DNA of 38,867 nucleotides, taken from the NCBI RefSeq assembly GCF_002803095.1, contig NZ_PGLR01000052.1:1-38867 (forward strand). Direction: 5' to 3'. Positions within the stretch are counted from its first letter, which is position 1. The number at the start of each line of letters is the position of its first letter. This DNA comes from Pseudomonas sp. ZH-FAD (GTDB taxonomy: Bacteria; Pseudomonadota; Gammaproteobacteria; Pseudomonadales; Pseudomonadaceae). Of the stretch, positions 28,035-35,647 are shown piece after piece. The notes beneath the pieces were generated by a model, which worked only from the letters and a program-made list of their open reading frames with translations, made no database searches and was not told the DNA's origin. Both the position numbers and the translations under genes were made by a program.

Positions 28035-28226
28035 TTGCATGCTTGCAAGTCGTTGATGAAGAAGCCTGATAGGCAGCCCGATTCTGCACCGATGCGGTGC
28101 CTGGTCTGATTGCGGAGCGCTGGGTTGGTGCGGCGATTCAAGCCGGTTTGATAAAGGCGGTGCGCACGGCGCACCCTACGGCCCGAGGTAGGTGGCTGTG
28201 CGCACCGGTCATCTTTCGGCGCAAAG

Positions 28227-28264
28227 AAAAAGGGGGAAGGGCGCGAGCGCCCATCCCCCTTTTT
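28227..28264. terminator. bidirectional terminator after the Tsx-like gene
   Basis: AAAAAGGGGG faces CCCCCTTTTT around an inner GGGCGC-GA-GCGCCC stem. A T run follows the stem on both strands. It lies about 50 bases past the stop of the minus-strand gene at 28315. Confidence 0.85.
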
Positions 28265-28314
28265 ACTCGGCCGCTGTCCCTACCCGACGTCGGCCAAGTG
28301 CGTTGCGGCAGCGG

Positions 28315-29175
28315 TCAGAAGTGATACTTGACCAGTGCCTGCACAGCCGTCTGGTCGAAACGATCGTCCGACCCATCCACCGGTTTCACGCCGTACTTGG
28401 CGCGCCACATGTTGATCTCGGTGCCTACGTAGAGCTGGCGTTCCTTGCCGAACAGGGCCTTGCCGGCGTCCCACTTGACCTGGATCGAGGAACCCACCGA
28501 GGTCTGGGTGCCGGCATCGCGCGACGGCGAGCGCCAGTCAACGAAGCCGTCCACGACGAAGTCCTGATCGCCGAGGCTGAACGGGTAAGCCGCGCTGACG
28601 GTCAGCTGGGTGGCGTAGCCGTTGCTGTCACTGTCGGCGAAGAAGGTGTGGTTATTGATCTTCACCTGATACAGGTTGGTCTTGAAGTAGGTGAAGCCGG
28701 GCACTTCCCAGTCCAGGCCGACACCGTACAGGTAGTTCTCCGGGCCTGGGCCGCCTTCGCCTTTCTCGTAGGTGAAGGCGGCGAACACGTCCTTGATCGG
28801 GCCGGCGGCCAGCTTCTGCCCGGTCAGCCAGCTCAGGCTGATGCGCGGGGAGAATTCCATGTAGTAGAAGGAGTTCTTGTCATGCTGGCGGAAGGTGCCG
28901 TTGTCGAAGCTGCCGCGCGACTGCACGTTGTCGGCGCGGATGTAGTCGAGGAAATAGAAGACGTCGCCCCAGACCCAGCCGCTGGCGTGTTCGAAGGTGA
29001 AGGTGGTCTGGGTGCGCTGCTCCTCGCCATTGAAGTTCATGCGCTGGAAGTTCTCGCCATACAGGTAGGACAGGCTGTTGTCCTGCCAGTAAAGCAGGTC
29101 GCCAGCGAGTGCCAACTGGCCGGAGAACAGTCCGGCTGACAGGGCGAGGCAGTGGGGCAGATGCTTGAGTTTCAT
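28315..29175 (-). CDS. Tsx/OmpK-family outer-membrane nucleoside channel
   Basis: 286 residues with a signal peptide (cut near QLALA-GDLLYWQ). The mature protein is a 12-strand-type barrel with alternating aromatic strands (DLLYWQDNSLSYLYGENFQ, ASGWVWGDVFYFLDYI, FSPRISLSWLTGQ) and ends in Phe (LVKYHF), as barrel proteins require. The family includes Tsx, the nucleoside channel, and OmpK. It lies 76 bases downstream of the NCS2 carrier gene on the same strand, and probably brings nucleosides or purine bases across the outer membrane for the NCS carriers. No operator is seen directly before it, so it probably depends on the carrier's promoter. Confidence 0.9.
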   Translation of the reverse strand: MKLKHLPHCLALSAGLFSGQLALAGDLLYWQDNSLSYLYGENFQRMNFNGEEQRTQTTFTFEHASGWVWGDVFYFLDYIRADNVQSRGSFDNGTFRQHDKNSFYYMEFSPRISLSWLTGQKLAAGPIKDVFAAFTYEKGEGGPGPENYLYGVGLDWEVPGFTYFKTNLYQVKINNHTFFADSDSNGYATQLTVSAAYPFSLGDQDFVVDGFVDWRSPSRDAGTQTSVGSSIQVKWDAGKALFGKERQLYVGTEINMWRAKYGVKPVDGSDDRFDQTAVQALVKYHF

Positions 29176-29209
29176 CGGTTTTCCTTGTTGTTGTAGTGCA
29201 AGCGTGCGT

Positions 29210-29233
29210 CTCCCGGCGGCGTGCCGCCGGGAG
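29210..29233. repeat. perfect hairpin between the NCS2 and Tsx-like genes
   Basis: CTCCCGGCGGC-GT-GCCGCCGGGAG, an 11-base stem without a T run on either strand. It may attenuate transcription or protect the upstream message rather than end it fully. Confidence 0.7.
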
Positions 29234-29251
29234 TTGGGTCTAAGCTAGGGG

Positions 29252-30760
29252 TCAGCTTGGTCGGGCGGCCGGGTCGAGGTCGCGGCTGAGGGTCTTGAGG
29301 CTGTTGTCGTCGATGGCTGCATCGTCCGGGCGGTTCTGCAGCACGGTGTGCAGGTGCGCCTCGGGGTCGTATTCGCTTTCATCCTCTTCTTCCAGTTGCG
29401 GATCATCCGGCAGGAAGAGATTGAGCAGAATGGCGCTGAAGGCTCCGATGGTGATCGGAGAGCCGAAGATGTTCTTCAGTACGTCCGGCATGTGCGAGAG
29501 CACATCCGGTACGCCGGCTACACCCAGGCCAAGGCCCAGGGAAATGGCCACGATCAGGACGTTGCGGCGGTGCAGGCCGGCTTCGCTGAGAATCTTGATA
29601 CCGGCCACCGCGACGGTGCCGAACATGATCAGGGTGGCGCCACCGAGCACCGGCTTGGGCATCAGCTGCAGCACCGCGCCGACCACCGGGAACAGGCCCA
29701 GCAGCACCAGGATGCTGGCGATGTAGAAACCCACATGACGGCTGGCCACGCCGGTGAGCTGGATCACCCCGTTGTTCTGGCTGAAGGTGGTCATCGGCAG
29801 ACTATTGAACATCGCAGCGACCGCCGAGTTGCAGCCATCGGCCAGCACCCCGGATTTGATCCGGCGCATGTACAGCGGCCCCTTGACCGGCTGTTTGGAG
29901 ATGATCGAGTTGGCGGTCAGGTCGCCTGCGGTTTCCAGCGGGGTGATCAGGAAGATCACTGCGATTGGCACGAAGGCGATCCAGTCGAAGCCGAAGCCGT
30001 ATTTGAACGGTTGCGGCACGCTGATCAGCGGTACCTCGGCCATGTTGGCGAAATCCACCCGGCCGGTGAACCAGGCGACCGCAAAGCCCAGAGTCAGGCC
30101 GATGATCACCGCAGAAAGACGCAGCACCTGCGAGGACGCGCGGTTGAGCACGACGATGGTGCCCAGCACCAGGCCGCCGAGGGCCAGGTGGTGCAGGGCG
30201 CCGAGGTCCGGTGCGCCATAGCCGCCGGCCAGATCGGTCATGCCCACCTTGATCAGTGACAGGCCCATCAGGCAGATGATGGTGCCGGTCACCACCGGGG
30301 TGATCACCTTGCGCAGCTTGTTGATGAACTGACTGAAGGCAATCTCGACGAAGGCGGCGCAGAAGCAGATGCCGAACAGCGTGGCGAGTATCTCCTCCTC
30401 GCTGGCGCCGCGCCCCTTGACGATGAAGCCGGCGCTGAGAATCACGCTGAGAAAGCCGAAGCTGGTGCCCTGCAGACACAGCAGGCCGGAACCAATAGGG
30501 CCGATGCGCTTGGCCTGGACGAAGGTACCGAGGCCGGAGACGAACAGCGCCATGCTCACCAGATAAGGCACATTGGCGCCGAGGCCCAGCGCACTGCCGA
30601 CGATCAGGGTAGGGGTGATGATGCCGACGAAGCTGGCCAGCACATGCTGCAGCGCCGCGAAGATGGCAGGGGCGAAAGCTGGCGTGTCGTCCAGCTGATA
30701 GATCAGGTCGCTGTTGCCGACGGGCGTAGCTGGGGCTTGGGTGTTGCTGTCTGTGGTCAT
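29252..30760 (-). CDS. NCS2-family urate/xanthine permease
   Basis: 502 residues with about fourteen membrane segments. The NCS2 signature FSQNNGVIQLTGVASRHVG is present, as are the N-terminal ALQHVLASFVGIITPTLIVG (conserved Gln-His) and FVPIAVIFLITPLETAGDLTA with the essential Glu of TM8. This subgroup contains E. coli XanQ/XanP (xanthine) and UacT (urate). A hydrophilic acidic tail follows. It is a proton symporter in the inner membrane. The gene sits beside urate oxidase and carries both operators, so urate or xanthine is the likely substrate; the choice between them is not decided here. Confidence 0.92.
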   Translation of the reverse strand: MTTDSNTQAPATPVGNSDLIYQLDDTPAFAPAIFAALQHVLASFVGIITPTLIVGSALGLGANVPYLVSMALFVSGLGTFVQAKRIGPIGSGLLCLQGTSFGFLSVILSAGFIVKGRGASEEEILATLFGICFCAAFVEIAFSQFINKLRKVITPVVTGTIICLMGLSLIKVGMTDLAGGYGAPDLGALHHLALGGLVLGTIVVLNRASSQVLRLSAVIIGLTLGFAVAWFTGRVDFANMAEVPLISVPQPFKYGFGFDWIAFVPIAVIFLITPLETAGDLTANSIISKQPVKGPLYMRRIKSGVLADGCNSAVAAMFNSLPMTTFSQNNGVIQLTGVASRHVGFYIASILVLLGLFPVVGAVLQLMPKPVLGGATLIMFGTVAVAGIKILSEAGLHRRNVLIVAISLGLGLGVAGVPDVLSHMPDVLKNIFGSPITIGAFSAILLNLFLPDDPQLEEEDESEYDPEAHLHTVLQNRPDDAAIDDNSLKTLSRDLDPAARPS

Positions 30761-30841
30761 GTCATAGCCTGCCAGTTGTTTTTATATGGTCATGGGCTTA
30801 CACGAGGCTTCACGGCACCTCTGCTCCGATCGATCGAAAAA

Positions 30842-30920
30842 TTGTCCGATCGGTCAGGATGTGCCGACTATACAACTTGTGGACATGGTTAAAAACAATT
30901 TATTTGTAGATTGTGCACAA
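30842..30920 (-). promoter_or_regulatory. control region of the NCS2 permease gene
   Basis: It contains RutR-like TTGTCC-GATC-GGTCAG (30842-30857), a likely -10 TATAGT on the minus strand (30867-30872), a degenerate TTGTGGACAT (30877-30886), and the perfect palindrome TTGTGCACAA (30911-30920). The RutR-like site would lie just downstream of the transcription start. Confidence 0.6.
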
Positions 30921-30960
30921 AAAATGAACCGCCGGTCAGCTTGCGCTGCCGGCGGTTCAT
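30917..30960 (-). terminator. second terminator after puuD
   Basis: The 12-base arms ATGAACCGCCGG (30924-30935) and CCGGCGGTTCAT (30949-30960) are perfect. On the minus strand the stem is followed by TTTTTTG. The T run touches the palindrome TTGTGCACAA of the next promoter. Confidence 0.7.
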
Positions 30961-30965
30961 GGCTG

Positions 30966-31000
30966 TAAAAAGATGTCGCGCCCACTCATGGGCGCGACAT
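30966..31000 (-). terminator. first terminator after puuD
   Basis: ATGTCGCGCCCA and TGGGCGCGACAT pair around four bases (30973-31000); on the minus strand TTTTT follows a short spacer. It starts ten bases after the puuD stop. Confidence 0.85.
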
Positions 31001-31009
31001 GTGTGGCAA

Positions 31010-32347
31010 TCAGTTGATCTGAGCGCCTTTGGCGATCCAGCTGCCAATCAGGTCGCGCTCGTCCTGGGTCATCTGGGTGATGTTGCCCAGCGGCATGATC
31101 TGCGTGGCCACGGTCTGTGCGTGGATCTTCGCTGCCTGCGCCTTCATCTGCTCCGGGGTGTCGAGCATGAAACCGGCCGGTGCGGTGCTAAACATCGGGC
31201 TGGTGGGACTCGACGAGTGGCACACGGTGCAACGCTCGTGGATCACGCTTTCGACTTGGGCAAAATCGGAGCTGGCAGCAGGTGTCGCGCTGTCAGCGGC
31301 GGTGGTTGAATCCTCGCTGGCATCGGCTTTTGCCTGGGTTTCCTCTGCAGCAGGCTCGCTGGTTGTGGAGGGGTTGCCAGGGCGGCCGGTAGCAGGAACG
31401 GGAGCGTACTTGATCGCCGGGGCTTGAGCCGTTTCCGGTGCGCTGACCGATTTCGTTTGCGGGCCGGTGACGTAGGCCAGGCAGATCATGCCCAGCGCCG
31501 CGGCCGGCAGGGTCCAGACGTACTTGCTGCTGTCGTGGCGGGTGTTGAAGTAGTGGCGCACCAGCACGGCGAGAATCGCGATACCGGCCAGGATCAGCCA
31601 GTTGTACTGGCTGCCGTAGGTGCTCGGGAAGTGGTTGCTGATCATGATGAACAGCACCGGCAGGGTGAAGTAGTTGTTGTGGCGCGAGCGCAGCAGGCCC
31701 TTGGCCGGTAGCAGCGGATCGGGCGTCGTGTTGTTTTCGATGGCCTTAACCAGCGCGCGCTGGGCCGGCATGATGGTGAAGAACACGTTGCCGACCATGA
31801 TGGTGCCGATGATGGCGCCAACGTGGATGTACGCCGCGCGGCCGCTGAAGATCTGGCTGAAGCCATAGGCGGCGGCGATGATCAGCACGAACAGCACGGC
31901 GCCGAGCAGGGCCGGGCGTTTACCCAGGGGCGAATCGCAGAGGAAGTGGTAGATCACATAGCTGATCGCCATGGAACCGAGGCCGATGGCGATGCCCATC
32001 GCCGGGGACAGCTCGACGCCCGGCTTGACCAGGTACAGGCTGGGGTTGAGGTAGTACACCACTAGCAGCAGGGCGACGCCCGACAGCCAGGTGGCATAGG
32101 CCTCCCATTTGAACCAGTGCAGGTTCTCCGGCATTTTCGGCGGAGCCAGCTTGTACTTTTCCAGGTGGTAGATACCGCCGCCGTGAATCGCCCAGAGGTC
32201 GCCCGACAGGCCCTCGCGTGGGTTGCTCCGGTTGAGGTTGTTCTCCAGCCAGACGAAATAGAAGGATGCGCCGATCCAGGCGATACCGGTGATCATATGG
32301 ATCCAGCGGATGCCCAGGTTTAGCCATTCGGTGAAATGTGCTTCCAC
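31010..32347 (-). CDS. puuD: membrane urate oxidase PuuD with C-terminal cytochrome c
   Basis: 445 residues from GTG 32347 (GAGG upstream). The N-terminal two thirds has about eight membrane helices (WIHMITGIAWIGASFYFVWLE first), the PuuD membrane domain that oxidises urate to 5-hydroxyisourate. A linker rich in Ala, Pro, Thr and Glu (about 305-355) leads to a cytochrome c domain with haem motif CTVCH at Cys373-His377 and a probable Met ligand in IMPLGNITQMT. Electrons therefore pass to the respiratory chain, so no hydrogen peroxide should form, unlike soluble uricase. It is the last gene of puuE-uraD-allA-puuD, 47 bases after allA, with two terminators after it. Confidence 0.93.
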   Translation of the reverse strand: MEAHFTEWLNLGIRWIHMITGIAWIGASFYFVWLENNLNRSNPREGLSGDLWAIHGGGIYHLEKYKLAPPKMPENLHWFKWEAYATWLSGVALLLVVYYLNPSLYLVKPGVELSPAMGIAIGLGSMAISYVIYHFLCDSPLGKRPALLGAVLFVLIIAAAYGFSQIFSGRAAYIHVGAIIGTIMVGNVFFTIMPAQRALVKAIENNTTPDPLLPAKGLLRSRHNNYFTLPVLFIMISNHFPSTYGSQYNWLILAGIAILAVLVRHYFNTRHDSSKYVWTLPAAALGMICLAYVTGPQTKSVSAPETAQAPAIKYAPVPATGRPGNPSTTSEPAAEETQAKADASEDSTTAADSATPAASSDFAQVESVIHERCTVCHSSSPTSPMFSTAPAGFMLDTPEQMKAQAAKIHAQTVATQIMPLGNITQMTQDERDLIGSWIAKGAQIN

Positions 32348-32394
32348 GATCTGTACCTCTTTCCCGGGGGAGGCACGCCAGCCCCGGGCTTCTC

Positions 32395-32898
32395 TTATTG
32401 GTGGGGGTTGAGGAGAAGTAGCTCGTCCTCATTGAAGAAATGCTCATCGCAGTTGTTGCCGGAACCACTGCGATCAACCACCAGGAAGTCATCCCGCTTT
32501 TCGATCGTCAGCACCGGGTGGTGCCAGACGCCGCGATGGTAATTGACGCCCTGCCTGCCATTGCTGAGGAAGGCACGGACGGACCCTGATACAGGTACAT
32601 CGCCAACTGGCGCGACCACGATCAGAAAGGGGTTGCCGAGCAGCGGGATAAAGGCCTGGCTGCCCAGCGGATGGCGTTCCAGCATGCGGATGGTCAGCGG
32701 CATCTCGAGCGACTCGGCGCTGAAGATGCTGATGATGGCCTGATCCTCCGGCTGTGCGGTCTGCACCGTGGCCAGCTTGTGATAGCGGCGGGTGGAACCG
32801 TTGTTGATCATGAAGAAGTCGCTGCCGTCGGTTTCGATCACGTCACCGAAAGGGGCGAAGGCTTCTTTGCTCAGGGGCTCGATGGTCAGGCTACGCAT
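32395..32898 (-). CDS. allA: ureidoglycolate lyase
   Basis: 167 residues, a cupin-like AllA protein. It splits ureidoglycolate into glyoxylate and urea. Typical stretches: LTIEPLSKEAFAPFGDVIE at the start, FSAESLEMPLTIRMLERHPLGSQAFIPL, FLIVVAPVG, and GVNYHRGVWHHPVLTI with conserved His residues. It lies 41 bases after uraD in the operon. Its product glyoxylate feeds Gcl. Its substrate should come from allantoicase, which is not in the window; in P. aeruginosa alc lies between allA and uraD. Confidence 0.95.
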   Translation of the reverse strand: MRSLTIEPLSKEAFAPFGDVIETDGSDFFMINNGSTRRYHKLATVQTAQPEDQAIISIFSAESLEMPLTIRMLERHPLGSQAFIPLLGNPFLIVVAPVGDVPVSGSVRAFLSNGRQGVNYHRGVWHHPVLTIEKRDDFLVVDRSGSGNNCDEHFFNEDELLLLNPHQ

Positions 32899-32939
32899 GG
32901 CTGTTCTACTTGTTCTGTTCGGGTGGGGGACTGCAGCGC

Positions 32940-33455
32940 TTACAGCTGCTGCAGGCGGAACATGGCGATCTTGTTGATCTCGGCCAGGGCGGTGGTGAAC
33001 TCCTGCTCCGGCGTGTTGTGAATACGCTCCTCGAAGGCGGCTAGGATCTGGTGGCGGTTACTGCCCTTGACGGCCTTGATGAAGGGGAAGCCGAACTTGG
33101 CCTTGTAGGCATCGTTGAGTTCGGTGAAGCGGGCGAACTCCTCGGCGGTGCATTCGTGGATGCCGGCACCGGATTGCTCGGCGGTGCTGGAGGCGGTCAG
33201 TTCGCCGCGCACGGCGGCCTTGCCGGCCAGGTCCGGGTGCGCGTTGATCAGTGCCAGCTGCGCCTCGTGACTGGCGGACAGGAGAATATCGGCCATGCGC
33301 TGCTGCAGGCTGTCGATGTCGTCCACGCTTTCGTCCAGACCGAGGTCATAGGCTTTCTCGGCGACCCAGGGCGAGTGCTCGTAGATGTCGGCGAAGGCGG
33401 CAACGAAGGCCTCGCGGCTCAGCTGGGATGGGGTCAGGGTCTGGAAACGGCTCAT
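32940..33455 (-). CDS. uraD: OHCU decarboxylase
   Basis: 171 residues from ATG 33455. It decarboxylates 2-oxo-4-hydroxy-4-carboxy-5-ureidoimidazoline to S-allantoin, after HiuH. Family features: the PSQLSREAFVAAFADIYEHSPWVAE start with the conserved His, LINAHPDLAGKAAVRGELTASSTAEQSGAG (His and Glu of the active site), and FGFPFIKAVKG near the middle. The ATG overlaps the puuE stop (ATGA), so the two are coupled. The frame is open upstream within puuE, but the conserved N terminus fixes this start. Confidence 0.95.
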   Translation of the reverse strand: MSRFQTLTPSQLSREAFVAAFADIYEHSPWVAEKAYDLGLDESVDDIDSLQQRMADILLSASHEAQLALINAHPDLAGKAAVRGELTASSTAEQSGAGIHECTAEEFARFTELNDAYKAKFGFPFIKAVKGSNRHQILAAFEERIHNTPEQEFTTALAEINKIAMFRLQQL

Positions 33456-34393
33456 TTGCTGCTCTCTTGTTCGGTCGCACGGAAGGGGTGGGTGGCATGC
33501 CAGTGCCTGGCGATGTCGACACGGCGGGCGCACCAGACCTTGTCATGGCTTTTGACGTAGTCGATGAAGCGCGCCAGCGAAGCCAGGCGCGCCGGGCGGC
33601 CGAGCAGGCGGCAGTGCATGCCGATCGACAGCATTTTCGGTGCGCCGGCCTCGCCCTCGGCGTAGAGCACATCGAAGGCATCCTTGAGGTATTCGAAGAA
33701 ATCGTCGCCCTTGTTGAAGCCCTGTACCTGGGTGAAGCGCATGTCGTTGGTGTCCAGGGTGTAGGGGATCACCAGATGCGGCTTCTCTGCGGTGCTGGCA
33801 GGGTCCCAGTAGGGCAGGTCGTCGTCGTAGGTGTCGGAGTCGTAGAGGAAACCGCCTTCCTCGCGCACGATGCGTCGGGTGTTCGGGCCCAGGCGCCCGG
33901 TGTACCAGCCCAGCGGGCGTTCACCAGTCAGCTCGGTGAGGATGCGGATGGCCTCGAGCATGTGCTCGCGCTCGGTGGCTTCGTCCATGTTCTGATAGTC
34001 GATCCAGCGATAGCCATGGCTGCAGATCTCGTGCCCGGCGGTGACCATCTCGCGGATCACCTCGGGGTGACGCTGGGCGGCCATGGCCACGGCGAAGATG
34101 GTCAGCGGAATGTCGTGCTTCTTGAACAGGTTGAGCAGGCGCCAGACGCCGGTGCGGCTGCCATACTCGTAGAGCGACTCCATGCACAGGTTGCGCTGAC
34201 CCTGCAGTGGCTGAGCGGCGACCATCTCGGAGAGGAAGGCCTCGGACTCCTTGTCGCCGTGGAGGATGTTGCGCTCGCCGCCTTCCTCGTAATTGAGCAC
34301 GAAGGACAGGGCGATGCGGGCATCCCCCGGCCAGTGCGGGTGGGGCGGGTTTGCGCCGTAGCCGATCAAATCGCGTGGGTAATCAGCGTTCAC
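33452..34393 (-). CDS. puuE: allantoinase PuuE (cofactor-independent)
   Basis: 313 residues from GTG 34393, with AGGAAG just upstream. A polysaccharide-deacetylase-fold protein; PuuE of P. fluorescens was shown to be a metal-independent allantoinase, hydrolysing allantoin to allantoate. Visible: YPRDLIGYGANPPHPHWPG start, LSFVLNYEEGGERNILHGD, SLYEYGSRTGVWRLLNLF, TAGHEICSHGYRWIDYQNM, and GFLYDSDTYDDDLPYW. The open frame runs further upstream across an operator, but the family begins at this GTG. First gene of the puuE-uraD-allA-puuD operon, divergent from hiuH. Confidence 0.94.
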   Translation of the reverse strand: MNADYPRDLIGYGANPPHPHWPGDARIALSFVLNYEEGGERNILHGDKESEAFLSEMVAAQPLQGQRNLCMESLYEYGSRTGVWRLLNLFKKHDIPLTIFAVAMAAQRHPEVIREMVTAGHEICSHGYRWIDYQNMDEATEREHMLEAIRILTELTGERPLGWYTGRLGPNTRRIVREEGGFLYDSDTYDDDLPYWDPASTAEKPHLVIPYTLDTNDMRFTQVQGFNKGDDFFEYLKDAFDVLYAEGEAGAPKMLSIGMHCRLLGRPARLASLARFIDYVKSHDKVWCARRVDIARHWHATHPFRATEQESSK

Positions 34394-34467
34394 TGCAGTC
34401 TTCCTATCTGGAACGTTGCGGTCACTGCGTGCCGGGTAATCGACGGCTACGCGACCGGGATGAGTAA

Positions 34468-34497
34468 TTGTATACAAAGTTAGTTGCCGTTTGTAAA
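34468..34497 (-). promoter_or_regulatory. puuE promoter with GTATAC-type operator
   Basis: On the minus strand -35 TTTACA (34492-34497) and -10 TATACA (34469-34474) are 17 bases apart. The -10 lies inside the perfect palindrome TTGTATACAA (34468-34477), so a bound regulator would exclude polymerase. Confidence 0.65.
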
Positions 34498-34541
34498 TCG
34501 ACTTTTCATCATTTTCTTCTCTGCGTGCCACAGCGAAAAAA

Positions 34542-34658
34542 TTGCCGAGGTGGTCAGCAATGCGCGCTGGTTATGCCGTGGTTGCTGGCTGGCGATGATG
34601 TGAGCAGTGATCCGGTTTGGTGCATGGATAGCATTCCAATTGGATTTATTGTGTACAA
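34542..34658. promoter_or_regulatory. shared puuE/hiuH control region: RutR-like and GTGTAC sites
   Basis: A diverged RutR-like site TTGCCG-AGGT-GGTCAG (34542-34557) lies mid-way; TTGTGTACAA (34649-34658) lies on the hiuH side and includes a possible -10 TACAAT. The remaining part of the 402-base gap shows no gene. Confidence 0.55.
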
Positions 34659-34795
34659 TTTATTGTAAAAATGTTTTATATTCGATCTGCGTGCTATCCT
34701 GCCACTGCGTCGGAGCACTGCGACGAGCCGATTTCAACAGAGTAGAGGAGGTGTGGTGTTCGTAGGGCGCCAGGCGCCGCGGGCATCCGAGACCC

Positions 34796-35149
34796 ATGGG
34801 ACGTTTGACTACACATGTACTGGATGCCGCGCACGGCTGCCCAGGGAGTGACATCAAGGTCGAGCTGTACCGCGTCGAAGGCGCGCAGCTGGAACTGATC
34901 AACAGCGTTACCACCAACCACGACGGCCGTTGCGATGCGCCGGTGCTGCAGGGTGATGACTACCGCACGGGCGTCTACCAGTTGCATTTCCACGCTGGCG
35001 ACTACTACCGCGCCCGTGGCGTGAAACTGCCGGATACGGCATTTCTCGATGTCGTGGTCCTGCGCTTCGGCATCGATGCCGGCCAGGAGCACTACCACGT
35101 GCCGCTACTGATTTCTCCCTACAGCTACTCCACCTACCGCGGTAGCTGA
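34796..35149 (+). CDS. hiuH: 5-hydroxyisourate hydrolase
   Basis: 117 residues, a transthyretin-related protein. It hydrolyses 5-hydroxyisourate, the PuuD product, to OHCU for UraD. Signature residues: His7 in TTHVLDAAHG, Arg in NHDGRCDAP, His in EHYHVPLLISP, and the C-terminal YRGS. No signal peptide is seen, so it is cytoplasmic. The ribosome site is weak. It is transcribed away from puuE from the shared control region and ends before a clear terminator at 35216. Confidence 0.96.
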   Translation: MGRLTTHVLDAAHGCPGSDIKVELYRVEGAQLELINSVTTNHDGRCDAPVLQGDDYRTGVYQLHFHAGDYYRARGVKLPDTAFLDVVVLRFGIDAGQEHYHVPLLISPYSYSTYRGS

Positions 35150-35215
35150 GTGACTGGCGGGCCAATAGCCTGCCAGACGAATGCTTGTCACCCTCAGACT
35201 CGTTTGAGTCCTTAC

Positions 35216-35241
35216 GCCCGCTCACACTGCGGGCTTTTTTT
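35216..35241 (+). terminator. terminator of hiuH
   Basis: GCCCGC-TCACACT-GCGGGC followed by seven T. A shorter stem GACTC-GTTT-GAGTC precedes it at 35197-35210. Confidence 0.85.
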
Positions 35242-35250
35242 CGTCTGCGT

Positions 35251-35359
35251 GTAGGGCGCGCCGTGCGCACCGGAAGCCCTCGCGGCATAGCGTAGCGCGT
35301 CGAAGCGGGTGCACGCGGCGCACCCTGTGAGTGACCCGTAGCCCGGATGAAATCCGGGG
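35251..35359. repeat. two REP-type units after hiuH
   Basis: GTAGGGCGCGCCGTGCGCACC (35251-35271) faces GGTGCACGCGGCGCACCCT (35308-35326), related to the unit at 20506-20573. Then GTAGCCCGGATGAAATCCGG (35338 on) is a half copy of the element at 15660-15721. Confidence 0.7.
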
Positions 35360-35408
35360 CCGGCGATATGCTTGCGACGAGCGCGCTTGTCGTTGTCAGA
35401 CCAAACGC

Positions 35409-35624
35409 AAAGCCCCGGCACAGGGCCGGAATACTGTTCACCTAAGGTCGCCCACGTTTTGCTCCCCTCTCCCATTTATGGGAGAGGGGCTGGGGGAGAG
35501 GGCCGAAAACACCGCGAAACCGCCGGTTTCCCCTCTCCCTAACCCTCTCCCCAAAGGGGCGAGGGGACTGATCGTGTTTGACCGATTCTTAAGTGAACAG
35601 CATTCCGGCACAAGGCCGGGGCTT
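35409..35624. mobile_element. MITE-like element with nested palindromes
   Basis: The ends AAAGCCCCGGCACAGGGCCGG to CTAAG (35409-35446) and CTTAAGTGAACAG to CCGGGGCTT (35588-35624) are diverged inverted repeats, about 80-85% matched by eye over 37 bases. Inside are the palindrome CCCCTCTCCCAT/ATGGGAGAGGGG (35464-35489, inverted relative to 15584-15609) and a CCCCTCTCC / GGGGCGAGGGG stem near 35529-35570. No open frame fits. With the preceding repeats it fills the 498-base gap between hiuH and the purine carrier gene. Confidence 0.6.
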
Positions 35625-35647
35625 CGATCAGCGCGGGGTGTTTGCCC

